A stretch of 64,000 bases of DNA from NCBI GenBank assembly GCA_036365145.1, contig JAEOAD010000052.1:15003501-15067500 (forward strand), in the 5' to 3' direction. Origin of the DNA: Orientallactaga sibirica. Taxonomy: Eukaryota > Chordata > Mammalia > Rodentia > Dipodidae. Each line of letters begins with the position of its first letter. Within the stretch, counting starts at the first letter, position 1. This document shows positions 21,907 through 32,806 of the stretch, piece by piece. Below the pieces are notes generated by a model. It made no database searches. It saw only the letters and a list, made by a program, of their open reading frames with translations, and was not told where the DNA came from. The position numbers and the translations under genes were made by a program.

Positions 21907-21917
21907 TGGGAACTGGG

Positions 21918-23159
21918 TTCCAAGCAGAGGCCTAACTGTGCCAGCAACCCACTGACTTGAGTTCTCACACTCAGCTTCTCGCCCAGAAAATGAAAGACTC
22001 ACTCTGGCTGCCTCATGGGATTGTAGTGACATTTCTGTAAACCAGAAAATGCTGCAGTAAAGTGAAAGCCATGTCACTGTGTGCACAGGCTCTGATGGTG
22101 TGACCACTGGGTCAGGGACAGGAGCAGGGGAGGACAGCCTGTTTATCATTTCTCTGGCCCAGGCCTTCCCCGCTGCCACCTGCATTCATCTGGTGTGGAG
22201 GGGAAAACCATTGTCTGGTCAGTGGCTCCTTGAGCATAGCAAAACAGATCCATGTTCAGACACACTGTCTCCTTTGGGTTCCCAAGAAAGCTCTGTGAAG
22301 GTCAGTGAGGGTGGACACTGAAACTCTGGTGCCCATGTGCTTGAGGGGTGCCCAATGTGGCACACATCAGCCATGGGGAAGTCTGTCCAGAAACCATCCA
22401 TTTCAGACCTGGGCACTGGAGTCTTGACCTTTAAGAAAGAAGCTTAGCATCTATTTTTGTGCCCACATTAATCAGTGCAGAAAAATCAAACAGCAAATCA
22501 CTCTGCCAATCAAATTTACGGAAACCAAGATCTTCAATCAGACCAAGTACTATGGTTGTGTTTGGAAAGAATAGGGGGGGATATTCACCTCAGAAATCAG
22601 CATTTACAAACAATTTCACCACAGGAATTCTTAAACTGCAATCCCCTGGTGCATTTATAATTGAATTTTAAAAGTTGATAGATTCTTTAGTGAACACTGA
22701 GGAGGAAGGAAGCAAAACCTGTTGTTTTAATGCTTATTGGAAATGAAATTTTAGTAACAAGTTCCCACTGGGCCTACAGCAGCCTCTCCCACACAGAGTA
22801 CAGCTAAAATCAGATTAAATGCAAACTGAACTGGTTAACTATGGTAACACTTTTGGCTAATTATGAAATAACAAGCTATTGGTTAATTATAGGACTAAAA
22901 TATGAAATTTCTTTACTCCAAACCCTGCACTAGTTAGTGAATCTGTAGAGAAAGTAGATTAGGCCTAGGAGTGCTGGGGATGAATGAGAAGTACCATGAC
23001 TGTATGAGATTTCCTCAGGGGGAGTGCAAGTTTCTAAAATTAGATTGTGGTAATGCTTGCTTAGCCCTATGACTATGCTAACGAACATTAAATTGTACAC
23101 TTCAAGTGGGTAGAATTGTATGGTATATGAATTATACCCCAATGCTGGTGTTTATGGGG
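21918..23159. other. SINE-free unique island (about 1.2 kb)
   Basis: AT-rich from 22640 with GGTTAACTATGGTAACAC and several TTAATTA/TAATTATG motifs; no exon recognised. Confidence 0.6.
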
Positions 23160-23245
23160 GGAATATGTAGTCCATTGGTAGAATACCTAATTAAAATTCA
23201 TGAGGCCCTGTGTTCCATTCCCAACACCAAAGGGAAAAACTTATT
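23160..23245 (+). mobile_element. ID SINE, old
   Basis: TGTAGTCCATTGGTAGAATACC...CATGAGGCCCTGTGTTCCATTCCC. Confidence 0.65.
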
Positions 23246-23254
23246 TAAAAAAAT

Positions 23255-23312
23255 CAGCTGAGCTAGAGCGAGACCCTACCTCGGAAAAAAAAGAAAGAAA
23301 GAAAGAAAGAAA
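23255..23312 (+). mobile_element. B1 SINE 3' fragment
   Basis: GAGCTAGAGCGAGACCCTACCTCGG and A/G tail only. Confidence 0.8.
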
Positions 23313-23313
23313 T

Positions 23314-23436
23314 CAGGGCTGGAGAGATGGCTCAGCAGTTAAGGAACTTGCCTACCTGCCTACCTCTGTTTAACTCTGTCTCTGTCTCTCTCTCTCTCAA
23401 ATAAATAAATAAATAGAAATAAAATAATAAAAAATA
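23314..23436 (+). mobile_element. Dip SINE with large internal deletion
   Basis: Head to CTTGCC is joined straight to the (TC)n-AAATAAA tail; B box lost. Confidence 0.85.
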
Positions 23437-23513
23437 AGGTCACCCTGAGACTACATAGTAAATTCCAGGTCAGCCTGAGCTAGAGTGAGACCCTACCTCA
23501 AAAAAAAAAATTT
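23437..23513 (+). mobile_element. B1 SINE 3' half
   Basis: Starts at GGTCACCCTGAGAC. Confidence 0.85.
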
Positions 23514-23523
23514 TTTTTAATCA

Positions 23524-23679
23524 AGCCAGTCTTGGTGACACACGCCTTTAATCCTAGCCCTCGGGAGGCAGAGATAGGAGGATCACCATTTGTTCGAGGC
23601 CACCCTGAAACTACCTAGTGAATGCCAGGTCAGCCTGGGCTAGAGGGTCTCACTTCCTCGAAAAAAAAAAAAAAAAAAA
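23524..23679 (+). mobile_element. B1 SINE
   Basis: Complete, 18-base A tail. Confidence 0.88.
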
Positions 23680-23684
23680 TCAAG

Positions 23685-23865
23685 TGGGTGTGGGAAAATG
23701 ATTCATCAGTTAAAGGCATGTGCTTGCAAAGTCTGCTGGTCCAGACTTGATTCCCCAGCAAAGTGGAGAATACATCTGAGTTCCTTGTCTGGAGCTTGCT
23801 GACAGTGACAAGAGGCCCTGGTACACCCACACTCTCTTTCTCTCTAATAAATAAGTAGTAAAAAT
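23685..23865 (+). mobile_element. Dip-related SINE, old
   Basis: Highly diverged head (GTGTGGGAAAATGATTCATCAG). Confidence 0.65.
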
Positions 23866-23944
23866 CAAGTGGTAGATAGATTGTATAACTAAGGAATACG
23901 GTTAATCATTAAATAATCTGAAATACTGATCATTAGTCATTTGA

Positions 23945-24090
23945 AAGCTAGTCATGGTGGCTCATGCCTGCAATCCCAGCACTTGGGAGGCAGAAGCGAG
24001 AGGATCAGGAGTTCAAGACCATCCCCCGCTACAAAGGTCAAAGTTCAAAGCCAGCCTGGACTACATGAACCTATCTCAAAAATAAAAAGA
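23945..24090 (+). mobile_element. B1/B4-type SINE, old
   Basis: Second half reads GTTCAAAGCCAGCCTGGACTACATGA. Confidence 0.7.
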
Positions 24091-25457
24091 AGGAGGCAAA
24101 GAAGGAGAGAGGGAGGGACTGATCAGTTGAAATATATTAAGGCAGAAAATCTTTGCTCTTTCTTTTAATTAGAGTGTGCTATCTCAACCAAGTCATTGAA
24201 ATTTATCATAAATGGCTGACAGTAGAAGGCTAAGTTGTGGACATGCGTGGCATAATAATTTATCATGTTCTCTACAGAGTTATTTAGAGGGAACAGCAAC
24301 CACACTTACACAATCATAAGATATGTGGATTCTCACTGTCTGTCCTGATGTCTGTAAGCTGATCTGGTGCGGGAAGGTTGAGGTTGGGGAAGGACATGAT
24401 CTCACCCTCCTGAGGTGAACACATGCTGATAAGAGGAGCCATGGAACTGGGCTCTTGTGAAAGCAGCATTGCACAGGAGGTTGCTTCAGTCTGTCGTGTC
24501 TGCACAGGAGGGCAGCCAACCACGGCTATCCTCGCCTTCTTGCTAAATCCCTCACGCTAGGACTTGGGGACTCTCCAGGGCTCACTGGGGACTTCTCAGC
24601 AAGATGAAAGCAGAGAGTTATCTACACCTGCCTGCCTGCCGTGCCTTGCAATGTAGCATTTGCCCACCGGGCACCTCGGGCACAGAGGACCCTGACTGAA
24701 CCCCACCCTTCCCCAAAAGAACTTTATAAGACTTTCCCCGCCTCTTTCTCGCGTTTATGTACTGTAGCCCTTTGAAGAGGCACAAACCATTTGTAATAGC
24801 TAAGATTTTTCACACCCAAGAGTTCTGGCCCTGGTTGAGCAGGCATGCCCTGTGGTGACACAAGGGCTGAGGCCAACCACGTGGAGAAGGGGTACCTAAC
24901 AGCCTCAACTCACCAGGATGAGCCCCGCCCTGCACCCTCCCAAAGCGCATGTCCTCTACCTGCCACGTCCCAGCTCCCCACTGCCTCTGCCTGCGGTGGA
25001 AAGCAAGAGTCCCCCATCGAGCTACAGGGCAGTGGAGGTGCAGGGCATTCCTGCCAGCTGGAAACCTTCTCATGCAGACCTTCAGAGCCGCTCATGCCAG
25101 CTATGAGCCTCGGTCCAGAGGCTCTCTGCTCCGAGCCCCCAGATGAAAGCAGGAGATGTGCTGAACCTCCTAGCCCCATGCTCTCCATCGCTTGACTCCT
25201 CTGCCACATGACAGAGGAGACTTCAGCACACACAGATGGCCACTGCCAGACTTTCTGGAGACTGGCCTCCTGTGTAAGCAAGGGCTAACGGTTGCTGGCA
25301 TCTGCCTCTTCCTGGCCACACCTGTTCTCCTGAGCTGGGAGCGGAAAGCCAGCCCACTTGTCCAGGTAACCTTGTCTGTCTCCTTCCGACATAGGTCATG
25401 GCTCTTACTTCAAAGCCTTGAGCCAAGTAAGTGGCCTTTAGTGTCCACTAGCTTTGT
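24091..25457. other. SINE-free unique island (about 1.4 kb)
   Basis: GC-rich part 24830-25430 yields overlapping frames on both strands (up to 123 codons) without conserved motifs, so not called as genes. Confidence 0.6.
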
Positions 25458-25615
25458 TGGACACTCACTCGGCACCAGGCATCAAACGTGGTCTAGTTTA
25501 ATATCTACAACAGGCCTGGAAGGTCATTTTCCATGATACAGAAAAACTGAATAACTTGAAACGGGTCACATAGCCAGGTCTATCTGGCCCCAAGCCATTG
25601 GCTTCACGGTCCCAA
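25458..25615 (+). mobile_element. MIR SINE, old
   Basis: GGCACCAGGCATC...AATATCTACAACAGGCCTGGAAGGTCATTTTCC...CTTGAAACGGGTCACATAGCC. Confidence 0.6.
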
Positions 25616-25715
25616 CTGAGAAAACATTTTCCCAGGTGTGTGACTAGAAGTAAAGATGACAGGAGGGTTTCACTGCAAGTGAAAAGATGATAAATCTGCC
25701 AATGTAAAAGATGAC

Positions 25716-25890
25716 AGTGCCGGGCGTGGTGGCGCACACCTTTAATCCCAGCACTCGGGAGGCAGAGGTAGGAGCATCTCCATGAGTTCAAGGTCACCCT
25801 GAGAGTACAGAGTGAATTCCAGGACAGCCTGGGCTAGAGTGAGACCCTACCTCAAAAAGCCAAAAAAGAGAAAAAGAAACAAGAAAAAAC
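25716..25890 (+). mobile_element. B1 SINE
   Basis: Head GCCGGGCGTGGTGGCGCAC, tail mixed A/G. Confidence 0.92.
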
Positions 25891-26088
25891 AGAGCTGAAG
25901 AGATGGATTAGCAGTTGAGGTATTTGCCTGTAAAGCCTAAGGACCCAGGTTCAATTGCCCAGTACCCATGTAAACCAGATGCACAAGGTGGCACATATGC
26001 CTGGAGTTCATTTGCAGTAGCTTGAGGCCCTGGCTCACCCATTCTCCATTCTCTCTATCTGCCTCTTTCTCTTCAAATAAATGAAAAT
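25891..26088 (+). mobile_element. Dip SINE
   Basis: Complete; tail AAATAAATG. Confidence 0.85.
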
Positions 26089-26250
26089 AAGCTGGGTATA
26101 GTGACACATGTCTTTAATCCCAGCACTCGTGAGGCAGAGGTAGGAGGATCTCCATGAGTTCGAGGTCACCCTGAGACTACACAGTGAATTCCAGGTCAGC
26201 CTGGGCTAGAGCGAGACCCTACCTCAAAAAGCCAAAAAAAAAAAAAAAAA
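26089..26250 (+). mobile_element. B1 SINE
   Basis: Inserted behind the Dip tail. Confidence 0.9.
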
Positions 26251-26261
26251 ATGACAGAACT

Positions 26262-26402
26262 CACCAAGCATGCCGGCTTGTGCCTTTAATTCAGTACTCA
26301 GGAGGCTGATCACCAGGAGTTCAAGGCCAGCCTGGGCTACACAGTGAGTTCCAGGTTAGCATGAGATAGAATGAGACCCTACCTCCAAAAAGAACCAAAA
26401 GA
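26262..26402 (+). mobile_element. B1 SINE, diverged
   Basis: Short deletion after CAGGAGGCTGATCACC. Confidence 0.82.
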
Positions 26403-26419
26403 AAAGTTCCTCTTTTCTT

Positions 26420-26705
26420 TTACTGTGTGTACATGTTTACGCATGTGAATGCAGGCATGTGAGAGTGCAAGCGTGTGTGGAGGTCAGAGGACAGCTGCGG
26501 TGGTGTACTCACCTTCCACCTTGTTGGAGGAAGGTCTCTTGTTTACTCCCGTGTACACCAGACTGGCTGGCACACGTGCTTGGAGGATTCTCCCAACTCC
26601 ACTGCCCTTCCATAGACATGCTGGAGTTGTAGTCCCAAGCTAGGGTGTCTGACTTTTCTTGGTTCTGAACTCAGGCGGGCGTGCTTACAGTTGTAGTCCA
26701 CTGCC
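26420..26705 (-). mobile_element. B4 SINE, parent of the minisatellite
   Basis: GTGTGGAGGTCAGAGGACAGC...CTTCCACCTTGTTGGAGGAAGG...GTTCTGAACTCAGG...GTGCTTACAG is an antisense B4; its right part is the unit repeated at 26626-27240. Confidence 0.7.
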
Positions 26706-27240
26706 CTTTTCTTGGTTAGAACTCATGCTGGAGTTGTAGTCCCAAGCTAGGGTGTCTGACTTTTCTTGGTTCGGAACTCAGGCGGGCGTGCTTACAGTTG
26801 TAGTCCCAAGCTAGTGTGTCTGACTTTTCTTGGTTCGGAACTCAGGTGCTTACAGTTGTAGTCCCAAGCTAGTGTGTCTGACTTTTCTTGGTTCGGAACT
26901 CAGGTGGGCGTGCTTACAGTTGTAGTCCCAAGCTAGTTGTACTTTTCACAAGAACTCAGTGTGTCTGAGCTAGTGTGTCTGACTTTTCTTGGTTCGGAAC
27001 TCAGGTGGGCGTGCTTACAGTTGTAGTCCCAAGCTAGTGTGTCTGACTTTTCTTGGTTCGGAACTCAGAGCCAGGTCCCCAGTGTGCTGACTTTTCTTGG
27101 TTTCAGGCGGGCGTGCTTACAGTTGTAGTCCCAAGCAGTGTGTCTGACTTTTCCATCCCGTCCCAGAAGTAGTCCCAAGCTAGTGTGTCTGACTTTTTTT
27201 GGGAACTCAGGCCTAGTCCCAAGAGTGTGTCTGAGGGGTT
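26626..27240. repeat. About 64-bp minisatellite derived from B4, about 9 units
   Basis: Unit core GTAGTCCCAAGCTAGTGTG, TCTGACTTTTCTTGGTTCGG, AACTCAGGYGGGCGTGCTTA. Copies from 26640 to 26930 are regular; those from 26930 to 27240 are cut and rejoined fragments. Confidence 0.95.
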
Positions 27241-28818
27241 CGAACTCAGGTGGGGGTACAGAGCCAGGCCAGCATTCCTCAGCCCTGCCCAGCCCTTGAG
27301 GTCAGGATCAGAAGGGACTCACGCATTCCTCTGCCCAGCCCAGTCAGATACTCACGCCTTAGCCTCGTGCACACCGGAAGGAGGCAGCCACTGGGGCTTA
27401 GCCCTAAAGAAATTCCACCTGAGGAGATCCCATCCTAAGCCCGGTGTGGACAGAAAGGTGGACCTACAGGACTCGGATCTGGGTCGCAGCACACCGTGGA
27501 AGGTTCTGGGGCCCTGGCAGTTACACTTGCTCCCTCCTGAGTCCCCTACCAGATCCTTAAAGAAGAGGACATTCTACACAGCCTTGTGATTTCCTCACAC
27601 CTCATCCATTTGCTCTTCCCTGGCCTCGAAAACCACAGGCTGAGGAATTCAGTCTGCAGTGGGGCTTTGAATAGCTCTGTGTAGGGAGAGGTTCTGAAAA
27701 AAAAAAGAAAAAGCGGTATCTGCTCGCAGATGGAATGTGTGAAGACATCGGGGAGGAATGCACGGGCTCTGCTCCGGTCGCTCGCTCGCTCGCTCGCTCG
27801 GCAGTCTGGACTCTGAATCACGCCGCGTGGGCACAGATTCCTAACAAGTGAAGTCTCGGGACTGACATCATTCTTGCAAGATTGTCTGGGGTCTGTTGTA
27901 CTGCCTGGCAAGTTCCTACCTTAGGGATTTTCAACACATGGGGTTTTTCTCCAACCACATTTAATACCCATCATTCCTTCCAGCTCTTTTCTCTCAGCTG
28001 GAATTTGGCAAAGTAGGACTGTCCTAGGCGTGTTTCCCTGCCCTCCCGCTGGTGGGGCATTCTTGGATCAGCATGTGCTCCTCGCCTGACCACTCAGCAC
28101 CCACCCTCTTGGCAATGCTTGTTTCTGTCAGCATTTATTTCATCAGAGCTGGGCATAGCACCAGGCTTCGGGGTTGCAAGTGACACGGTCCTAACCTAAC
28201 TGTGGTCTGTGCCTTCAGAAGAGGAGCAGAGCTCTCACAGGGCACCTGAGCTATGCTGGTGGGATTAGCAAGTGCTTGACCATAGTGCCAGGCGATAAAT
28301 CTTCCATGACTGAGCCGATGCCTGGGCATGAGTGAGTCCAGGGAAGGCTCCAAGCCATGAACAAGATCGACAAGTGCATAAGGAGCGGAGGGATGTGACA
28401 CTGGCAAGGAGCTTGTCAACTTATGTGCCATATTTAAGGAGCCAAAATTATCCTCAGAAGACAAAAACATTCAAAGGGCTTTAGGCATGGAGGAAAGGGG
28501 GCCACTGCGTAGCCACGTGGAAGATAGCCTAGAGGCAGGGAGCTCTGCTAGGAAAGAACGTGGGTCTCCAGAGGACAGGCAGAGGAAATGAAGTAGAACA
28601 AACGTACAGGCTGTCCCTCTGGGAGCCCAGCCTGGGTCTAGAACACCGGCTAGAAACCACCTCCCAGGCCGTCGTGCTGAACGCTGTGCACTGGATGCAG
28701 TGTCAGTGTCAGGCTCAGGTGTCCACGTCACTAAGAAGGACAAAGATCTCCACCAGGACACAAAGGGCCTGACTGGACTAACCCTGTTCCCCAAACCCAG
28801 GTGGATTTATTTTATATC
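27241..28818. other. SINE-free unique island (about 1.6 kb)
   Basis: Contains a (CGCT)n run at 27776-27801 and moderate CpG at 27730-27840. Frames at 27185-27589, 27546-27911 and 28471-28794 have no recognisable domain. Confidence 0.6.
27776..27801. repeat. (CGCT)n microsatellite
   Basis: Six CpG-containing tetramers, unusual composition for this region. Confidence 0.93.
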
Positions 28819-28832
28819 TAAAATAGCCAGGA

Positions 28833-28870
28833 GCTCCAGTGGCGCAATCGGTTAGCACGCGGTACTTATA
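28833..28870 (+). pseudogene. tRNA-Ile(UAU) 5' half, tailless retropseudogene
   Basis: It starts GCTCCAGTGGCGCAATCGG and runs through an intact A box and D arm to CTTATA. That is positions 1-37 of tRNA-Ile(UAU), ending in the anticodon loop where the intron of this tRNA begins. The anticodon, T and acceptor 3' halves are absent and no A tail follows. TAAAATAGCC (28819-28828) and TAAAACAGCC (28875-28884) flank it as a probable target duplication. It is not a functional tRNA gene. Confidence 0.85.
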
Positions 28871-28884
28871 TTTGTAAAACAGCC

Positions 28885-29058
28885 TTTTGTTTTTTGTTTT
28901 TTGGGTTTTTTTTTTGGTTTTTGGTTTCTCGAGGTAGGGTCTCCCAGGCTGACCTGGAATTTACTATGTAGTCTCAGGCTGACCTCAAGCTCACAGCAAT
29001 CCTCCTACCTCTGTTTCCCAAGTGCTGAGATTAAAGGTGTGCACTACCATGCCTGGCG
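28885..29058 (-). mobile_element. B1 SINE (ladder insertion 2)
   Basis: Antisense; GTAAAACAGCCTTTT on the left, GTAAAATAGCCTTTT on the right. Confidence 0.93.
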
Positions 29059-29073
29059 TAAAATAGCCTTTTT

Positions 29074-29254
29074 AGGATTGGAGAGATGGCTTAGTGGTTT
29101 AAGCACTTGCCTGCAAAGCCAAAGGACCTAGGTTTGATTCCCCAGCACCCACCTAAGCCAGATGCACATGGTGACACATGCGTCTAGAGTTCATTTACAG
29201 CAGCTGAAGGCCCTGGCACATCCATTCTCTCTCTTTCTCTCCTCTATCTGTCTC

Positions 29255-29290
<36 letters not shown>

Positions 29291-29310
29291 AAATAAGTAA
29301 AAAAAAATTT
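29074..29310 (+). mobile_element. Dip SINE (ladder insertion 3)
   Basis: Lies between TAAAATAGCC (29059) and TAAATAGCC (29311). Confidence 0.92.
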
Positions 29311-29319
29311 TAAATAGCC

Positions 29320-29474
29320 TTTTTTTTTTTGGTTTTTCGAGGTAGGGTCTCACTCTGGTCCAGGCTGACCTGGAATTAACTATGTAGTTTCAGGGTGGCC
29401 TCGAACTCTCGGTGATCCTCCTACCTCTGCCTCCCGAGTGCTGGGATTAAAGGCGTGCGCCACCACGCCCGGCT
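29320..29474 (-). mobile_element. B1 SINE (ladder insertion 4), young
   Basis: Antisense near-consensus copy between TAAATAGCCTTTTT (29311) and TAAATAGCCTTTTT (29475). Confidence 0.94.
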
Positions 29475-29483
29475 TAAATAGCC

Positions 29484-30800
29484 TTTTTAAAAGAATTACT
29501 AGACCTCAGGAAAATAAGTAAATAATAAATAAACAAACAAACAGCTACTGTAGACAACTGTGGCTTGGACTGGCCAGTGGAGGTGCTGTGCTGGCACATC
29601 CCACTGCTTGTAAGCCTTTCGGGGTGGGGTCAGTTCACTGACAGCATGGACCCTAGTCACAGACAGACAAGGGCCCAGGAAGAAAGGAGCAGCGGGGTGG
29701 ATCGGGAGTGGGGCACCAGCCACAGAGCATGGTACGAAAGGAGAAGGGGCATGAGAAATCAGCCGCTCCATGGCAACACTGCCTCAGGCCTAGCAGTGGA
29801 GACTGCCCACCTCCCCACCACACCTCAGCTCCTTGGTGCTGTCCTTATGAGCACTTACCTGTCGGGTTCTGCCCTTGGAGACACCTCACCCGCTGCTCAA
29901 GGGTCATCCCTTCCTCACCATCTGCCAATCCTCCCATACCTCACTCACCCCACCAAGCACAGAATGTGCCAGGAGACATTTTGGCTTCCTTCATGTGCCA
30001 ACTACCTCCATATATACACAGACCAGAACTTCTCAGAAACCAGGGGTGTGAAGACCCTTGGGAAAGCAGCCATTTCAGAATGCCACATTCATTCTGTGTG
30101 ACAGCTGTTCCTTAGAAGGAATCGTTCTGAGAAGGCCACATGAGTAATTATATGAAGGAAGATGAATTATGCCACCACCCTTTTGGCATAAAAATAATTT
30201 TCAGTAAAAGGTTAAAACCATCAAGATGTATCAATGAGATCTACTCCATTATACCAAGAGTGATTGATTGGAAAGTACTTTACTTACAGGAAAATCACAG
30301 TGATACAATACAGTTTCCACTTTTAAAGTACTTCACATTAAAAAAAAAATCATACCAATGTATAAAAATAGTTACATTAAAGATGTGAATCAACAGCGGA
30401 GTAATTTATTGGCACTTGAAAGCCTTGCAGTATAAATAGATCCGACAATGGGAATATCAAGTAACTCTGGGCCGTGGCAACCTAACCTCCATCTTCACTA
30501 ACACAAAAGCAAGTCACGTGCAGTTCATCTAGGCCATCTGGCCAGCTTGGAAGAGCCCTGGGGAAGAGAACGCGGTGGAACTATTAGTTCACATCACACA
30601 AAGCACTGAGCCTGGCAGTGGAAGTGGCACAGGAGACAAAGGTGTCCGGGCTTTGGGGTGGTGTGTATAATGGGCAGCACGGTGTGTCCAGGGCCCAAAG
30701 GAATTACAAAGAGTGACGGGATACCAAAAGGAAGGGAGTGCTTCAGCGCTGTAATTTCCTTCCCTGTCTCCAAACTCTTACTACATGACAAATGTGAAAG
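29484..30800. other. SINE-free unique island (about 1.3 kb)
   Basis: The 178- and 135-codon plus frames at 29565-30115 overlap each other and carry no domain; AT-rich at 30140-30420. Confidence 0.6.
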
Positions 30801-30978
30801 AAGCAGAGTGTGAACTGGATCTGAATGCACATGGCAGCTCTGCCCCTTCCCAGCTAGGTGACCACCACAGGTGAATTACTTTGTGTCTTTGAGAGTCCCT
30901 TCCCTCCTCGCATTGTGTTGTTTTGTTTTGGCTTGGCTTTGTGGGAGAAGGTCATTGTCAAGATGAAATGAAGTCAAT
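30800..30978 (+). mobile_element. MIR SINE, old, split by B1
   Basis: GGCAGCTCTGCCCC...CAGCTAGGTGACC...AAGATGAAATGAAG is the MIR left half. Confidence 0.55.
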
Positions 30979-31120
30979 GCCTTTAATCCCAGCACTTGTG
31001 AGACAGAAGCAGAGGATCTCTGTGAGTTCAAGGCCATACTGAGACTAGAGAGAGAATTCCAGGTAAGCCTGGGCAAGAGTGAGACCCTTCCTCAAAAAAA
31101 ACAAAACAAACAAGCAAAAA
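30979..31120 (+). mobile_element. B1 SINE, 5'-truncated
   Basis: Starts at GCCTTTAATCCC. Perfect 18-base duplication AGATGAAATGAAGTCAAT (30961-30978, 31121-31138). Confidence 0.95.
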
Positions 31121-31204
31121 AGATGAAATGAAGTCAATAGCTTATGTATGACATAAAGCACCCACCTTTGCTGCCCCCTCCCATGCACAGCAAAACAGAA
31201 GGAA

Positions 31205-31282
31205 GCCAGGCATGGTGGGGTACGCCTTTAATCCCAGCACTCCAGGGGTGTGACTTCAAGGCGGGCCTGGGACTAGAGTGAG
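31205..31282 (+). mobile_element. B1 SINE with internal deletion
   Basis: Head complete, middle shortened, no A tail. Confidence 0.8.
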
Positions 31283-31458
31283 TTTCATGAAAGTAAGCCA
31301 AACCATAACTTCTACTCCTCAGTAGAAAGTAGAAGTACTTTTCTACCCCATCCATGCTTCAATTCCAAAGAGTTTTCCCACTGCTGGATGTAATGTGGTC
31401 TTTCCAGGTTTGGGACTCAGAGGCCCGCTGCTGTCCTCTACGTAAGGAAAACCATGGA

Positions 31459-31565
31459 GGGCTGGAGAGATGGCTTAGCAGTTAAGGCACTTGCCTGCAA
31501 AGCCTAAGGACCCATGTTCAACTCTCCAGATCCCATGTTAGCCAGACACACAAAGGTGAGGCAAG
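31459..31565 (+). mobile_element. Dip SINE, 5' part (split by B1)
   Basis: Expanded subfamily; continues at 31771. Confidence 0.9.
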
Positions 31566-31756
31566 CCGGGCGTGGTGGCGCATGCCTTTAATCCCAGCAC
31601 TTGGGAGGCAGAGGTAGGAGGATCACTGTGAGTTCGAGGCCACCCTGAGACTACATAGTGAATTCCAGGTCAGCCTGAGCTAGAATGAAACCCTACCTCG
31701 AAAAACAAACAAACAAAAACAAATAAATAAATAAATAAATATAAATTTTTTTAAAA
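31566..31756 (+). mobile_element. B1 SINE nested in Dip, young
   Basis: Perfect 14-base duplication AAAGGTGAGGCAAG (31552-31565, 31757-31770). Confidence 0.96.
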
Positions 31757-31770
31757 AAAGGTGAGGCAAG

Positions 31771-31892
31771 TGCAAGATCGCATATGCCCACTAGGTGGCA
31801 AAAGTATCTGGAATTCCATTGCAGTGGCTGAGGGCCTGGTGCATCACTTCTCTAAATTAATTAATTAATTAATTAAATTTAAAAAAAAAACA
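31771..31892 (+). mobile_element. Dip SINE, 3' part
   Basis: Ends with (TTAA)n and an A run. Confidence 0.88.
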
Positions 31893-31960
31893 TGGAGTTC
31901 CCAGCAACTCACTTTTAGTGTGGGCAACTAGAACTAGTTCATCAAAACAACACAGTTTTG

Positions 31961-32165
31961 GGCTGGAGAGATGGATTAGTGGTTAAGGCACTTGCCAGGA
32001 AAGCCAAAGGATTCAGGTTTAATACCCCAGTACCCACATAAAGCCAGATGCACAAGGTGGCACATGCATCTGGAGTTCATTTGCAGGGACTAGAGGCCCT
32101 GGCACACCTTCTCATTCTCTCTCTATCATCTGCCTCTCTCTCTTTCTCTCAAGTAAATTTTTTTG
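31961..32165 (+). mobile_element. Dip SINE
   Basis: Tail CTCAAGTAAATTTTTTT. Confidence 0.87.
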
Positions 32166-32194
32166 TTTTCATTTCTAATCTTTTTTTATTAATT

Positions 32195-32363
32195 ATTATT
32201 ATTATTATTTTTGTTTTTTGGTTTTTCGAGGTAGGGTCTTACTCTGGCCCAGGCTGACCTGGAATTAACTATGTAATCTCAGAGTGGCCTTGAACTCACG
32301 ACGATCCTCCTACCTCTGCCTCCCAAGTGCTGGGATTAAAGGTGTGCGCCACCACGCCCGGCG
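32195..32363 (-). mobile_element. B1 SINE
   Basis: Antisense, (TTA)n next to its T tail. Confidence 0.92.
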
Positions 32364-32614
32364 ACTTATTATTTTTTATTGACAACTTCTATACTTACAT
32401 ACAAAAAACACATGATATTTCCCTCCTCTCCCCCCATTCCACTTTAGAACTCCAATCTCCATCATATCCCCTCCCTCTCTCCATTAGTCTCTCTTTTAAT
32501 TTGATGTCATCATCTTTTTCTTCTATTTTTGAGGGTCTTGCGAAGGTATTGCTAGGCACTGCAAGGTCATGGATATCGAGACCAATTTCTGTCTGGGTCA
32601 AGTAAATATTTTTT
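32364..32614. mobile_element. Possible LINE-1 UTR-like fragment
   Basis: Pyrimidine-rich CCCTCCTCTCCCCCCATTCC...GGTCTTGCGAAGGTATTGC...GCAAGGTCATGGATATCGAG resembles a rodent L1 untranslated segment; weak, from memory of the style of such repeats only. Confidence 0.35.
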
Positions 32615-32629
32615 AAAACTACATTTTGG

Positions 32630-32762
32630 TAGCCGGGCATGGTGGCTCACACCTTTAATCTCAGCACTCGGGAGGCAGAGGTAGGAGGATGGCCAAGAGT
32701 TTGAGGCTACCCTGAAACTACATAGTGAATTCCAGGTCAGCCTGAGCCAGGTGAGACCCTAC

Positions 32763-32791
<29 letters not shown>
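32630..32791 (+). mobile_element. B1 SINE, young
   Basis: Perfect 15-base duplication AAAACTACATTTTGG (32615-32629, 32792-32806); A tail about 30 bases. Confidence 0.96.
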
Positions 32792-32797
<6 letters not shown>

Positions 32798-32806
32798 ACA
32801 TTTTGG

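Noticed and set aside
21637..22185. 182-codon minus frame
   Set aside because: Much of it is antisense Dip SINE and its (AAAAT)n tail.
24845..25536. Cluster of frames on both strands, up to 123 codons
   Set aside because: Many mutually overlapping frames in GC-rich intron; none has family features.
29565..30115. 178- and 135-codon plus frames
   Set aside because: They overlap in different frames with no recognised domain, so probably chance.
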